Positions 41,338 through 51,269 of a stretch of 64,000 bases of DNA are shown here, piece after piece. Where the stretch lies: contig NZ_JAHUQD010000008.1 in assembly GCF_023838525.1 (NCBI RefSeq), forward strand, positions 1 to 64,000, written 5' to 3'. The stretch's first letter is position 1; each line of letters begins with the position of its first letter. A model generated the notes under the pieces. That model was given only the letters and a program-made list of their open reading frames with translations. It searched no databases and was not told the origin of the DNA. Source of the DNA: Caldicoprobacter algeriensis. Lineage in GTDB: Bacteria; Bacillota; Clostridia; Caldicoprobacterales; Caldicoprobacteraceae. Made by a program: the position numbers and the translations under genes.

Positions 41338-42735
41338 TTAAACGGGATGCACCTTGTTTTCCTCATCGAGCAAGGTACTGTCAATCTTGTATTTCTGTGC
41401 CTGGCGGTACTTGAAGAAGTTCAAGGCCACCTGCGGGAACATGGCATAAGTGAGCACATCCTCTTCTTGTTCCATATACGCCTTTATCTCCTCACGATAC
41501 TTGCCCAGCGCCGGCTCCAGAGCATCGGCCGGACGATAAGTGATGGGCTGCTCGTCGCCTATGATCTTTCGGCGTACCTCCTCCTTTATCTCTCCTGGAG
41601 GTCTGCCGTACTCACCCCTTACATAGGCTTTTACCTCGGCAGGCACCATCTTATAGCGCTCGCCGAGTACGACATTGAACACCGCCTGGGTTCCCACCAT
41701 CTGGCTGGTCGGGGTTACCAGCGGCGGATAGCCTAAATCTTCGCGTACCCTGGGCACCTCTTTGAGGACCTCTTCGTATTTATCCAGCCTGTTTTGCTGT
41801 TTGAGCTGAGATACCAGGTTAGAGAGCATTCCACCGGGCACCTGATAAAGCAGGGTATTTACGTCTACCGATAGCACCTTTGGATTGAGCAAGCCCTCGC
41901 TGATGTATTTCTCGCGCAAAGGCCTGAAGTAATCGGCTATCTTGCTGAGCAGGTCAAGGTCAAGCCCGGTATCGTACGGCGTATCCTTGAGGGCAGCCAC
42001 CAGAGGCTCGGTGGCCGGCTGGGAAGTGCCAAGAGCCATTGGCGAAATGGCGCAATCCACCACATCAGCCCCTGCCTCTATGGCTTTTAGATAAGTCATG
42101 GATGCCAAACCGCTGGTGTAATGGGAGTGAACCTGGATGGGTATCTTTACGGCTTTTTTAAGCTCGGTAACCAGCTCGTATGCCCTGTAAGGCGTCAAAA
42201 GCCCGGCCATATCCTTTATACACAGAGAATGGGCTCCCATCTGCTCCAAAGTTTTGGCGGTATCTATATAGTGCTGTATATCGTGTATGGGGCTAATTGT
42301 GTACACAACGGTAGCCTGTGCGTGAGCGCCTTCATCGATGGTGGCTCGAATGGCTGTCTCGAGATTTCTTACGTCATTTAATGCGTCAAATATACGAATG
42401 ATATCTATCCCGTTGCCCACTGCCCTCTTGACGAATTCCCTGACCACATCATCGGGATAATGTTTGTATCCCAGCAGATTCTGCCCCCTCAGCAGCATCT
42501 GCAGTTTGGTCTTTTTTACCCTTTTTCGTATCTTGCGGAGCCTCTCCCACGGGTCTTCATTTAAAAACCTCAAACAGGCATCGAAGGTTGCTCCGCCCCA
42601 CATCTCAAGGGAGTAATATCCCACTTCATCCATCATCTCTGCTACAGGCAGCATCTCTTCAGTGGTCATCCTGGTAGCAATCAATGATTGATGCGCATCC
42701 CTGAAAGCAGTTTCGGTTATCATTACCTTCGCCAT
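41338..42735 (-). CDS. oadA: Oxaloacetate decarboxylase alpha/pyruvate carboxylase subunit B (5S-type carboxyltransferase)
   Basis: This 465-residue protein carries the HMGL-like TIM barrel carboxyltransferase domain that moves CO2 between oxaloacetate/pyruvate and biotin. RDAHQSLIATRMTTEEMLP near the start, EMWGGATFDACLRFLNEDPW, and IQVHSHYTSGLASMTYLKAI (metal-binding) are family motifs; the carboxylysine-type region is LCIKDMAGLL. A conserved C-terminal domain follows, but no biotinyl domain, which is supplied by the separate carrier gene at 43961. It is the last gene of the five-gene operon. Confidence 0.93.
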   Translation of the reverse strand: MAKVMITETAFRDAHQSLIATRMTTEEMLPVAEMMDEVGYYSLEMWGGATFDACLRFLNEDPWERLRKIRKRVKKTKLQMLLRGQNLLGYKHYPDDVVREFVKRAVGNGIDIIRIFDALNDVRNLETAIRATIDEGAHAQATVVYTISPIHDIQHYIDTAKTLEQMGAHSLCIKDMAGLLTPYRAYELVTELKKAVKIPIQVHSHYTSGLASMTYLKAIEAGADVVDCAISPMALGTSQPATEPLVAALKDTPYDTGLDLDLLSKIADYFRPLREKYISEGLLNPKVLSVDVNTLLYQVPGGMLSNLVSQLKQQNRLDKYEEVLKEVPRVREDLGYPPLVTPTSQMVGTQAVFNVVLGERYKMVPAEVKAYVRGEYGRPPGEIKEEVRRKIIGDEQPITYRPADALEPALGKYREEIKAYMEQEEDVLTYAMFPQVALNFFKYRQAQKYKIDSTLLDEENKVHPV

Positions 42736-42767
42736 ATGAATAGCCTCCTATTCAAAAGTTTAAACTA

Positions 42768-43937
42768 TCAACCAAACAGGTTGAGAAGCACTCCTGCCGC
42801 AATGGCCGAACCGATAACGCCGGCTACATTGGGCCCCATGGCATGCATCAAAAGGAAGTTGGACGGATTCTCCTGTTGGCCCACCACTTGAGATACGCGA
42901 GCAGCCATGGGCACAGCCGACACCCCAGCTGACCCTATTAACGGATTGACTTTACCTTTTGTTGCCCAATACATAACCTTGCCAAACAATACACCGCCTG
43001 CCGTGCTAAATGCAAACGCTGCAAGTCCCAACGCAATAATCTTGAGTGTATCGGGAGACAAAAACCTTTCAGCGGTAGCCGTTGCCCCCACCGTAACACC
43101 CAGGAATATGGTGATTATGTTTATCAGCTCATTCTGCGCCGTCTTGCTGAGCCGGTCTACCACAAAGCTCTCCCTGAAGAGGTTGCCCAGCATGAGCATC
43201 CCAAGTAAAGGCGCCGCAGAAGGTACAAGCAGTGAACCCACAACAGTTACCACAATGGGGAATAAAATCTTCTCCAGCTTGGATACCGGCCTGAGCTGTT
43301 TCATCACTACCTGGCGCTCCTTCTTGGTGGTAAGTGCCCGCATGATGGGCGGTTGAATCATAGGTATCAAAGCCATATACGAATAGGCAGCGATGGCAAT
43401 CGGCCCCAAAAGCTCCGGCTTCAATTTTGAGGTCAGAAATATGGCTGTAGGACCGTCAGCTCCACCGATTATGCCTATTGAAGCAGCAGCGTTGTTGTCA
43501 AACCCAAGCAACCTTGCTAGAAAAAAAGCAGCAAATATTCCTAGCTGTGCAGCTGCCCCCAGCAACAGGCTACTGGGATTGGCAATCAACGGCCCAAAAT
43601 CAGTCATGGCCCCAATGCCAAGGAATATGAGTGGAGGGTACACGCCTAGCTTTACGCCCTGATACAGGTAATACAAAAGCCCTCCTATCTGTTTTAGCTT
43701 CATCTGACCGTTCACCATCTCATACTGCGGTTCGGCAGTCAACCCTGCTAAGGGTAAATTGGCAAGCATCATTCCAAACGCTATGGGCAAAAGCAATAAA
43801 GGTTCATATTTCTTCTTTATGGCCAGATAAATCAGAAACCAGGATATAAGTAACATCAAGGCCTGCTGCCATGTTATGACAGCAAAGCCCGAGTCTCGAA
43901 TAAAATCCAATATTACTTCAACAAATGGTTTGTCCAT
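42768..43937 (-). CDS. oadB: Sodium-pump decarboxylase beta subunit
   Basis: This 389-residue polytopic membrane protein decarboxylates carboxybiotin and couples this to Na+ export. The motif [15 protein letters not shown] carries the aspartate needed for Na+ transport, and about nine to eleven hydrophobic segments are visible. [20 protein letters not shown] and [19 protein letters not shown] are conserved. It lies 24 bases after the biotin carrier and 33 before oadA. Confidence 0.96.
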   Translation of the reverse strand: MDKPFVEVILDFIRDSGFAVITWQQALMLLISWFLIYLAIKKKYEPLLLLPIAFGMMLANLPLAGLTAEPQYEMVNGQMKLKQIGGLLYYLYQGVKLGVYPPLIFLGIGAMTDFGPLIANPSSLLLGAAAQLGIFAAFFLARLLGFDNNAAASIGIIGGADGPTAIFLTSKLKPELLGPIAIAAYSYMALIPMIQPPIMRALTTKKERQVVMKQLRPVSKLEKILFPIVVTVVGSLLVPSAAPLLGMLMLGNLFRESFVVDRLSKTAQNELINIITIFLGVTVGATATAERFLSPDTLKIIALGLAAFAFSTAGGVLFGKVMYWATKGKVNPLIGSAGVSAVPMAARVSQVVGQQENPSNFLLMHAMGPNVAGVIGSAIAAGVLLNLFG

Positions 43938-43960
43938 TGCTTTACCTCCTAAGATGTATT

Positions 43961-44392
43961 TTACTGCAACGCCACCAGCACATCCTCTGCGTTTACCGAC
44001 GCTCCTTTACTTACCTGGATGGAAACAACTTTACCATCTCTGGGCGCCATGATCTCATTCTCCATCTTCATGGCCTCAAGTATCAACAATACCTGCCCTC
44101 TCTTTACCTCGTCTCCCACATTCACCTTTACGTCCAGTATGGTACCCGGCATAGGCGCCTTTACCAGCTCGGCTCCACTGGGTATGGGCTGCGCACTTGA
44201 CTTTTGCTCAGCAGCCTTTTCCTGCTTAGGAGCCGCAGCAGCTTGAGGTGCCAGCTGAGCAGCAGGTTGAGATGCCGGTGCCGCCGGAGTTACAGGCGCA
44301 AGCTGTACAGCAGCACTTCCAGTTTGGACTGTCAATTCTTCCACTTCAACCTCATAGGATTTTCCATTAACAGTTATGATAAACTTTCTCAT
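43961..44392 (-). CDS. Biotin carboxyl carrier protein (1.3S/GcdC/MmdC type)
   Basis: This 143-residue protein shuttles carboxybiotin between the carboxyltransferases and the membrane pump. The biotinylated lysine is Lys109 in [10 protein letters not shown] proline/alanine/glutamine-rich linker of about 40 residues precedes the biotinyl domain, as in the transcarboxylase 1.3S and Na+-pump decarboxylase carriers. The ATG at 44392 follows AAGGAGG. It lies between oadG and oadB. Confidence 0.95.
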   Translation of the reverse strand: MRKFIITVNGKSYEVEVEELTVQTGSAAVQLAPVTPAAPASQPAAQLAPQAAAAPKQEKAAEQKSSAQPIPSGAELVKAPMPGTILDVKVNVGDEVKRGQVLLILEAMKMENEIMAPRDGKVVSIQVSKGASVNAEDVLVALQ

Positions 44393-44421
44393 CTTTACTT
44401 CCTCCTTAAAATGATTATTTT

Positions 44422-44796
44422 TTAAAGCCTCGTTGCGATTTGTTCTTGACGACCAACCCTGTTCCATATGGGCGTTATGGAAGGAACGCGCCTTATGGAT
44501 CTGACAACGATATCGTGGGTGGAACGATGAAGGGAAGCTGCAACAGCAGCAGCTATAACCGCTATCAACTCCTCATCCTCTTCATCCTTCCACTGAAGTT
44601 GAACAGCATTATTAACCGCGTCGCTCTTCTGTGCAGGTTCAAAAACCTGCTCAGGCTTAGTTGCACCTTGCAAACGTGCATTTTTATCGGTAAGCCTATG
44701 CAAGGCTTTGATTATGAATACCAGACCAATCAAGGCAACAAATACGGTTCCCATACCAAGAAACATCACTTTTAAGCTTTCCAAAACAATGTTCAA
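44422..44796 (-). CDS. oadG: Sodium-pump decarboxylase gamma (OadG/MmdD-like) subunit
   Basis: This 124-residue protein has one N-terminal membrane segment (VMFLGMGTVFVALIGLVFII) and an OadG-type C-terminal region in which ELIAVIAAAVAASL and the end RRVPSITPIWNRVGRQEQI are conserved. It anchors the carboxyltransferase to the beta subunit. The TTG at 44796, 5 bases after GAGGTGGG, is the best start; longer frames would overlap mmdA. Confidence 0.85.
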   Translation of the reverse strand: MNIVLESLKVMFLGMGTVFVALIGLVFIIKALHRLTDKNARLQGATKPEQVFEPAQKSDAVNNAVQLQWKDEEDEELIAVIAAAVAASLHRSTHDIVVRSIRRVPSITPIWNRVGRQEQIATRL

Positions 44797-44821
44797 TTTT
44801 ACCCACCTCATTTCAATCTGA

Positions 44822-46372
44822 TCAGACAGGTATATTACCATGCTTTTTGGGTGGCCTGTTTTCGCGCTTGCCTTCTAACATCTGAAGAGCGCTTATAAGC
44901 CTTGGCCTTGTAGCCTCAGGCTCAATTATGTCATCGACATAGCCGCGGGCAGCAGCCACATATGGATTGGCAAAGCGCTCACGGTACTCTTCAATCTTTT
45001 GCTGTCTGGCCTGAATCGGATCAGATGCGTTTTCTATATCCTTCTTGAATATGATGTTGGCAGCACCCTCAGGCCCCATCACAGCAATCTCGGCCGTAGG
45101 CCATGCCATTACTATATCAGCCCCCAGATGCTTGCTGCTCATGGCTATATACGCGCCGCCATATGCCTTGCGCAAAATCACGTTGATCTTTGGAACAGTT
45201 GCCTCGGAATATGCATAAAGGAGCTTTGCCCCATGCCGTATGATGCCACCGTGTTCTTGGTCCACACCCGGCAGATATCCCGGTACATCGGTAAAGGTTA
45301 TGAGCGGGATGTTGAATGCGTCGCAGAAGCGCACAAATCGTGCCGCCTTATCGGATGCATTTACATCCAGGCATCCCGCCAGCTCACTGGGCTGATTGGC
45401 CACAATGCCTACCGACCTGCCATTGAGGCGCGCAAACCCCACAACGATATTGGGAGCATACAGCGCCTGGACCTCGAAAAACTCGCCGTAGTCCACTACC
45501 TGCTTGATTACATCCTTCACATCATAAGCCTTGTTGGGACTATCAGGAATGATGTCATTAAGTTCAGGTGCCAGCCTGTTGGGGTCGTCCTGGCACTCAT
45601 AAAGCGGCGGGTCCTCCATATTATTGAGCGGCAGATAGCTCAAAAGCTTCCTCACCGAAGCAAAGCACTCATCCTCGGTAGCACTTATGAAGTGCGCAAC
45701 GCCGCTAATCTTGTTGTGGGTCAAAGCGCCGCCCAAATCCTCCGCCGATACCTTTTCACCCGTTGCCGCCTCAACCACCTGCGGACCGGTTATAAACATC
45801 TTGCTTATCTTATCCACCATGAACACAAAGTCGGTAAGCGCTGGAGAATAGACCGCCCCACCGGCACACGGCCCTACTATTATCGAAATTTGCGGCACAA
45901 CGCCGGAGGCCATGGTATTGCGGAAAAAGATCTCACCATAGCCGCTTAAGGCGTCTATGCCTTCCTGGATCCTTGCCCCACCCGAGTCGTTGATGCATAT
46001 GATGGGACAGCCCGTCTTCATGGCCATGTCCATTATCTTGGTGATCTTCTTGGCGTGCATCTCGCCCAGCGAACCGCCCATCACGGTAAAGTCTTGAGAA
46101 TACAAATATACGGGCCTACCATCGATGGTGGCATAGCCTGTCACCACTCCATCGGCAGGCATCTTCATCTTATCCAGGCCAAACTCCACCGAGCGATGCT
46201 CCACAAACGCATCGATCTCGACAAAACTGCCTGGGTCCACCAGCCGTTCAATCCTCTCGCGAGCAGTCAGTTTGCCGCTCTCGTGCTGCTTTTGAATCCT
46301 CTCTGGGCCACCGCCCTGGCGGATGGCCAGCTTCCGGTCCTGCATAAGCCTTATTTTGTCGTATGTACTCAT
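44822..46372 (-). CDS. mmdA: Acyl-CoA carboxyltransferase (MmdA/PccB, 12S type)
   Basis: This 516-residue crotonase-fold carboxyltransferase moves CO2 between methylmalonyl-CoA (or propionyl-CoA) and biotin. [22 protein letters not shown]-like core motifs, [19 protein letters not shown] and [20 protein letters not shown] are clear family signatures. ATG 46372 follows GGAGGG. It is the first gene of the operon mmdA-oadG-carrier-oadB-oadA; the presence of both 12S- and 5S-type subunits is notable. Confidence 0.96.
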   Translation of the reverse strand: MSTYDKIRLMQDRKLAIRQGGGPERIQKQHESGKLTARERIERLVDPGSFVEIDAFVEHRSVEFGLDKMKMPADGVVTGYATIDGRPVYLYSQDFTVMGGSLGEMHAKKITKIMDMAMKTGCPIICINDSGGARIQEGIDALSGYGEIFFRNTMASGVVPQISIIVGPCAGGAVYSPALTDFVFMVDKISKMFITGPQVVEAATGEKVSAEDLGGALTHNKISGVAHFISATEDECFASVRKLLSYLPLNNMEDPPLYECQDDPNRLAPELNDIIPDSPNKAYDVKDVIKQVVDYGEFFEVQALYAPNIVVGFARLNGRSVGIVANQPSELAGCLDVNASDKAARFVRFCDAFNIPLITFTDVPGYLPGVDQEHGGIIRHGAKLLYAYSEATVPKINVILRKAYGGAYIAMSSKHLGADIVMAWPTAEIAVMGPEGAANIIFKKDIENASDPIQARQQKIEEYRERFANPYVAAARGYVDDIIEPEATRPRLISALQMLEGKRENRPPKKHGNIPV

Positions 46373-46491
46373 CCAACACCCTCCAGATCGTTTTAAAATT
46401 TTAAAAAGTAAAACTCCTGACCCAACTTCTTTTAATTCTACATCAACATCCTTTTTCCTTCTTTTTTCTAAAAAATTTTTTATTTAAATTT

Positions 46492-47349
46492 TTAAATTAT
46501 CAGAATAGCCTCTCGTATTATCTTTGCAGCCAATATGGAGGTTACATCCGCCGTGTCGTATACCGGATTTACCTCTACCAGATCCATACCAACGATGTTT
46601 AAGCCCTTCATCGCTCTAAACGCCTGAAAGATCTCATGGGGCATACATCCCCCGGGTTCGGGAGTGCCCGTCCCCCAGGCATACGCAGGGTCGACTACAT
46701 CTATGTCCAGCGTAATATATACGGGATAAGGCTTTAATACATCTATAACCTCTTTCAAGGGTTGCAAAACCTCAAATGGATAAAAATTGAGGTTTTCCCC
46801 TGCCCACTTGAATTCTTCGCGCGTTCCAGAGCGAATGCCAAATTGAAATATGTTCTTTGATGGAAGGAATTGGCTGCACAGCCTGATCACCGAGGCATGA
46901 GAGTTTCTCTCACCCAGGTACTCTTCCCGCAGGTCAGCATGAGCATCGAAATGCAGAAGCCTGAGCTGGTCTCCATATTTTTCGTAAACCTCCTTAACCA
47001 CCGGATAAGTGATGAGGTGGTCGCCACCTAGAAATATGGGCTTTTTACCATCTTCCAGTATCTCACTGGCAGCTTGCTGAATAATTTCCAGGCTGGATAC
47101 GATATTTCCCATGGGAAGCTCAAGGTCCCCTGCATCAAAAAATCTTACTTCCGAGAGGTCCCTGTCCATATACGGGCTGTACTCTTCAATGGCATATGAA
47201 ACCTCCCTAATCTTTTGAGGGGCAAACCGGGCACCCGGCCTATAGCTGACGCTATAGTCCATGGGTGCCCCCACCATTATCACATCGCTCTCATCATAGC
47301 ATTCCCTACTGCCCATGAATCGATTGCTCCACCTGTACTCTTTTAGCAT
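46492..47349 (-). CDS. speB: Agmatinase
   Basis: This 285-residue ureohydrolase cleaves agmatine to putrescine and urea using two Mn ions. Metal ligands are in GGDHLITYP, LHFDAHADLREEYLGE and ITLDIDVVDPAYAWG, and GTGTPEPGGCMPHE completes the site. ATG 47349 lies about ten bases after AAAGGA and gives the usual N-terminus; the frame extends to 47445 with a weak site. It is just downstream of speE, the usual clostridial arrangement. Confidence 0.93.
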   Translation of the reverse strand: MLKEYRWSNRFMGSRECYDESDVIMVGAPMDYSVSYRPGARFAPQKIREVSYAIEEYSPYMDRDLSEVRFFDAGDLELPMGNIVSSLEIIQQAASEILEDGKKPIFLGGDHLITYPVVKEVYEKYGDQLRLLHFDAHADLREEYLGERNSHASVIRLCSQFLPSKNIFQFGIRSGTREEFKWAGENLNFYPFEVLQPLKEVIDVLKPYPVYITLDIDVVDPAYAWGTGTPEPGGCMPHEIFQAFRAMKGLNIVGMDLVEVNPVYDTADVTSILAAKIIREAILII

Positions 47350-47437
47350 CTGCACCATTTCCTTTCCGTAACGCGAACCAAGTAAATACCTCTTAAAATG
47401 ATAACGATGATAAACGCTTATGTCAATCCTGGAAAAA

Positions 47438-48274
47438 TCATTCACAGCTTTCTAACAGATTTTTGACAAAGCGCGGTAGCTTGAAGACCGATTTATGGAT
47501 TTCAGGAGAATAATACTTGGTGTCAATTTCCAAAATTTTCTCTTCATCCACCTCTAAGGGGTCATACCGTTTTGAGCCAAGGGTAAAGCTCCACAGCCCG
47601 CTGGGATAAGTAGGAATGGAAGCCAGGTAAAGACGTGTTACTGGGAAGATCTGCTTTATGCTGGCATACACGCTGCGAATAAGTTGGGCGTTGAAAAATG
47701 GGGACTCGGTTTGGGCCACAAAAAGTCCATCTTCCTTCAAGGCCCTGTATATCGATGAATAAAAATCTTTAGAAAACAATCCAGTAGCTGGCCCAATGGG
47801 TTCAGTCGAATCCACCAGCACAACGTCAAAGGAATTTTCGTGCTGTGCTATAAACTCAATTCCGTCTTGGAACAGCACCTCGCACCTTGGATCAGATAGA
47901 CCACAGCTGATCTCCGGGAGGTACTTTTTGCTGTTTTCAACCACCCTCTCATCGATTTCAACCAGGTATACTCTTTCAACCGAAGGGTGCTTGAGCGCCT
48001 CACGTACCGTTCCTCCGTCTCCGCCTCCAATAACAGCCACCGTCTTGGGATTGGGGTGAGTGAACAGGGGTATGTGGGTGATCATCTCATGGTACACAAA
48101 CTCATCCTTCACTGTCGTCTGAACCATGCCGTCCAGTACCAGCATCCGCCCATACTGTACTGTATCTATGATGGCCAGTTCTTGATAGTTGGTCTTTTCT
48201 ACTACCAGTGTGCTTATAGTTTTACACGTAATTCCAACATTGGGTGTTTGCTTTTCAGTGTACCACAGTTCCAT
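47438..48274 (-). CDS. speE: Spermidine synthase
   Basis: This 278-residue aminopropyltransferase joins putrescine and decarboxylated SAM to form spermidine. The dinucleotide-type motif [18 protein letters not shown] and the catalytic region [20 protein letters not shown] are present. ATG 48274 follows GGGAGGATGAAAGG. It heads a two-gene unit with speB; the partner enzyme SpeD is encoded at 25112. Confidence 0.97.
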   Translation of the reverse strand: MELWYTEKQTPNVGITCKTISTLVVEKTNYQELAIIDTVQYGRMLVLDGMVQTTVKDEFVYHEMITHIPLFTHPNPKTVAVIGGGDGGTVREALKHPSVERVYLVEIDERVVENSKKYLPEISCGLSDPRCEVLFQDGIEFIAQHENSFDVVLVDSTEPIGPATGLFSKDFYSSIYRALKEDGLFVAQTESPFFNAQLIRSVYASIKQIFPVTRLYLASIPTYPSGLWSFTLGSKRYDPLEVDEEKILEIDTKYYSPEIHKSVFKLPRFVKNLLESCE

Positions 48275-48371
48275 CCTTTCATCCTCCCAGATTTTTTAAT
48301 ATTGATAAATTTGATATAGAATTATATCAAAAACTCGCCCTTTTGTATAGAAAAAATTGCTGCAGACCATT

Positions 48372-48779
48372 TCACCTGCAGGTCTTTCGCTCAAAAAAAG
48401 ACGGGATATCCAAAACTAGGCAGTAATCCGAATCTTGACTGTCAAAGCGCTTAAACCCTATCCTTTCGTAGAGGTACCAGTTTTCGTCGCCCATGGCAAA
48501 AAGCCTCTGAACGCCATCCCTCTCGAGTATGTACACAAGTGAACGGACCAAGCCGTCAAGCAAAGAATCTTCCTCCAGGCCAGGCAGCACCACAACGCTC
48601 TGTATAAACGCGTCTTCACCCTGCCTGTAGCCGCTTACGCCTCCCTTTATGGCCCCATCTTCTTCAATCACGACAGCAAACCCCTCGCCCTGGCTCGATA
48701 TGGTAATCAAAGACCGCAAAACCTCATTTAAGTATATCTTGTCCAGGTCTTGAGGCTCAATCTTCCTAAAGGTTATCAT
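48372..48779 (-). CDS. GNAT-like N-acetyltransferase
   Basis: This 135-residue protein has the size and pattern of GNAT acetyltransferases. The acetyl-CoA motif region is IQSVVVLPGLEEDSLLDGLV, and LFAMGDENWYLYERIGFKRF matches the C-terminal signature (aromatic-Tyr-x-x-x-GF). The acceptor is unknown. Its start overlaps the rluB stop by 4 bases. Confidence 0.7.
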   Translation of the reverse strand: MITFRKIEPQDLDKIYLNEVLRSLITISSQGEGFAVVIEEDGAIKGGVSGYRQGEDAFIQSVVVLPGLEEDSLLDGLVRSLVYILERDGVQRLFAMGDENWYLYERIGFKRFDSQDSDYCLVLDIPSFFERKTCR

Positions 48780-49498
48780 GTTTCCGCCTCCGCCAGCTTT
48801 TTAAGTTGCATTACCTCGCCCTCATCAAGGTATCGCCACTGCCCGGGCTTTAAATCGCCCAGCACCAGATTGCCCAGTCGTTCCCTCCTTAAAAATTTAA
48901 CTGGGCAGCCGATGGCTTCAAACATCCGCCTTATCTGCCTGTTTCTCCCCTCCTTCAATACCACCTTGAATGCCGAACTGTTGCCCTTCTGCCAGAGCAA
49001 CCTTACCTTATGGGCATGCGCAATGGCATCGCCTATGTCAATCCCATCTATAAACGCTTGAATTTGTAATTTGGAAGGGCGGCCGTCCACCACCGCATAA
49101 TACTCCTTTTCCACGCCATACCGCGGGTGCATAAGCCTGTTAGCCAGCTCCCCGTCGTTGGTAAGAAGTAGCACCCCCTCGGTGTCAAAATCCAACCTCC
49201 CTACCGGATACACCCTGGCGGGCTGATTCCCCACCAGCGACACAACGGTGGGCCTTCCGTGGGTATCTTTCACCGTGGTCACATACCCCCGCGGTTTGTA
49301 GAGAAGGATGTATACCCGTTTTTGTTCCAGGGAAATGGCCTTGCCGTCCACCCTTACTTCATCCTTTTGTGGGTCCACCTTTACTCCAAGCTGAGTCACC
49401 ACTTGACCATTAACGGTAACCCGGCCCTGCTTTATCATTTCCTCACATTTTCTGCGCGAAGCCACTCCACAGTGAGCCATGTACTTTTGCAGGCGCAC
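48776..49498 (-). CDS. rluB: 23S rRNA pseudouridine synthase, RluB type
   Basis: This 240-residue enzyme of the RsuA/RluB group makes a pseudouridine in large-subunit rRNA. An S4 domain (MRLQKYMAHCGVASRRKCEE) is followed by the catalytic motif GRLDFDTEGVLLLTNDGELA, Asp103 being the nucleophile. GTG 49498 follows GGAG. The closest Bacillus relative sits next to scpA-scpB, as here. Confidence 0.95.
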   Translation of the reverse strand: MRLQKYMAHCGVASRRKCEEMIKQGRVTVNGQVVTQLGVKVDPQKDEVRVDGKAISLEQKRVYILLYKPRGYVTTVKDTHGRPTVVSLVGNQPARVYPVGRLDFDTEGVLLLTNDGELANRLMHPRYGVEKEYYAVVDGRPSKLQIQAFIDGIDIGDAIAHAHKVRLLWQKGNSSAFKVVLKEGRNRQIRRMFEAIGCPVKFLRRERLGNLVLGDLKPGQWRYLDEGEVMQLKKLAEAET

Positions 49499-49590
49499 AG
49501 GACATCTCCTTTCAATACGGACACATATACCAAGACGCGGTTTACCTCTTCTTATTTGAAATACAAGTTATAGTATACACCAAAGGGAAC

Positions 49591-49619
49591 ATAAAATAAA
49601 GGCGGCTTTTGGCCGCCTA
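49591..49619 (-). terminator. Terminator after ytfJ
   Basis: GGCGGC (49601-49606) pairs with GCCGCC (49612-49617), with a T-rich tail on the minus strand. Confidence 0.85.
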
Positions 49620-50075
49620 TTGCACATTTTGTTGTGCAGGGGGATTCTGCCCATTTTCCTTTTTAGGGCCAACCAGGTTTTGTATGTCTTCCACCAGCTG
49701 GGGGATCATCTCAATAATGCGGTCAGCGGAAGTGCGAAAACGGGCCGGCAAAAGCTTGACCTTGCCACCCCCCACCACCAAAAACGCCACCGGGTTGACC
49801 GACACGCCCGCTCCGGTACCACCTGCAAAAGGAATGGATGCCGAAGGCTCCCCCTCTCCACCACCCCTGCCCTGCTTTTGTTCCTTACCTCCATCCTTGT
49901 ATTCTCCACCGCCTGCCACAAAGCCGAAGGAAACCTTGGATATCGGTATGATGACATTGCCATCTGCCGTCTCTACAGCATCACCCACAATAGTATTTAC
50001 ATCTATCATCTCCTTGATGTTTTCCATGGTAGTCTTCATGATGTTTTCAATTGGATGTCCTGACAATTTTTTCAC
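49617..50075 (-). CDS. ytfJ: Sporulation protein YtfJ (GerW family)
   Basis: This 152-residue protein is needed for normal germination in Bacillus. HPIENIMKTTMENIKEMIDV, VIIPISKVSFGFVAGGGEY and GTGAGVSVNPVAFLVV are family signatures. A glycine-rich, charged stretch sits in the middle. GTG 50075 is the start. It lies 6 bases after the DUF2953 gene, the same order as ytfI-ytfJ in Bacillus. Confidence 0.95.
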   Translation of the reverse strand: MKKLSGHPIENIMKTTMENIKEMIDVNTIVGDAVETADGNVIIPISKVSFGFVAGGGEYKDGGKEQKQGRGGGEGEPSASIPFAGGTGAGVSVNPVAFLVVGGGKVKLLPARFRTSADRIIEMIPQLVEDIQNLVGPKKENGQNPPAQQNVQ

Positions 50076-50081
50076 CGCCCT

Positions 50082-50693
50082 TTATTTTTTCAGCTGTTTT
50101 TTTTGCATTCCAGCAATTATAATATATCTCAATTTAAGGGCTATTATGCAATTGAAGTTCAGTTCAAAATCCTCCCTGTCAAACACCGGTGTGACATTGA
50201 CTCTCTTTTTTTCGAGATAATATTTGTTTTGCAGATGAAAAAGCGCTATGTGCAGGAGCGAAAGAAGGCTGCCGCACAGCAGCGCCGTATGGGCAGCATC
50301 GCCAGTACCCAGCCTGGCCATCACTTCAAAATCCTCTACCTTAACCTTATCCTTAACGGTTTTGAAATATTGGGCATTTTGCTGTACGATTCTCAATCCT
50401 TTCCTTACCAGGCTTATAATTTCCTGAGGAGATATGGCTGTCTCATCCTGGACAGATGGTTCTCTCATATTCAAAAAAAACGGGTGTTTAGAATCTGGCT
50501 TCATGGCAAGGGAGACCTTTCTGCGCACAAGACCCCCTAAAGCCTGTACAATTATAAATGACCCGCTGCCACAATTCTTTATCCTCAAGCCAATCTCTAT
50601 ACGTACCGTAACCATGCTGATCAAAACAAGCAAAATTAACACGGCCAAAATTATCCAAACGTATAAAGCCACGGCCACCTGCACCCCATGCAT
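50082..50693 (-). CDS. DUF2953 protein (YtfI-like)
   Basis: This 203-residue protein has one N-terminal membrane segment (VALYVWIILAVLILLVLISM) and a soluble domain ending in ARLGTGDAAHTALLCGSLLS, a signature of DUF2953. It is paired with ytfJ. No clear ribosome binding site precedes the ATG at 50693; a GTG ten codons in is possible. Function is unknown but is likely linked to sporulation through the neighbour. Confidence 0.8.
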   Translation of the reverse strand: MHGVQVAVALYVWIILAVLILLVLISMVTVRIEIGLRIKNCGSGSFIIVQALGGLVRRKVSLAMKPDSKHPFFLNMREPSVQDETAISPQEIISLVRKGLRIVQQNAQYFKTVKDKVKVEDFEVMARLGTGDAAHTALLCGSLLSLLHIALFHLQNKYYLEKKRVNVTPVFDREDFELNFNCIIALKLRYIIIAGMQKKQLKK

Positions 50694-50747
50694 TTTTTTC
50701 TAGTTTCTCACGCTTCACAAAAAAAATACACGGGGCAAGGAATAGGG

Positions 50748-51269
50748 TCATGTGGCCTGCTGCGGCTTGAGAGGCGGTAAGTCATCGATGCTCGACAGCC
50801 CAAAGCTTTTCAAAAACAGCTCTGTGGTTCCGTACAGCTTGGGTTTCCCTGGCGCGTCAAGCCTCCCCACCTCGCGGATCAGATTCTTCTCCAGCAGCAC
50901 CGCAATGGCATGGTCGCACTTTACCCCCCTCAACTGCTCGATATCCGCTTTTGTCACAGGCTGGTTGTAGGCGATGATGGCCAGCGTTTCAAGACATGCT
51001 CTGGAAAGCGACTGTTCCTTGGCCGCACCGGTAAACCTGCGAATATACTCACCGTACTCAGGGCGGGTAACCAGTTGATATGCGTCGTTGATCCTTATGA
51101 GCTGCAGTCCCCAATGCTGCGAAGTGTAGGCTTCCGCTATCTTCTCCATCAGCCGCTCGGCGGTATCGACGTCTATGTCTAGTACCTCGGCAATGCTCCT
51201 TACAGGTACGGGATCCCCTGCAATGAACAGAATTGCTTCTGCTGCAGCCATCATCTGTTGTTCTTCCAT
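50748..51269 (-). CDS. scpB: Segregation and condensation protein B
   Basis: This 173-residue kleisin-associated winged-helix protein binds ScpA and SMC to organise the chromosome. AAEAILFIAGDPVPVRSIAE and RACLETLAIIAYNQPVTKADIEQLRGV are highly typical. ATG 51269 overlaps the scpA end by 19 bases and follows GGAAGGG. Confidence 0.97.
   Translation of the reverse strand: MEEQQMMAAAEAILFIAGDPVPVRSIAEVLDIDVDTAERLMEKIAEAYTSQHWGLQLIRINDAYQLVTRPEYGEYIRRFTGAAKEQSLSRACLETLAIIAYNQPVTKADIEQLRGVKCDHAIAVLLEKNLIREVGRLDAPGKPKLYGTTELFLKSFGLSSIDDLPPLKPQQAT

Noticed and set aside
44999-45949. 316-codon plus-strand frame opposite mmdA
   Set aside because: It lies wholly inside the well-conserved carboxyltransferase gene; its composition is that of an antisense frame in G+C-rich codons and no start signal is seen.
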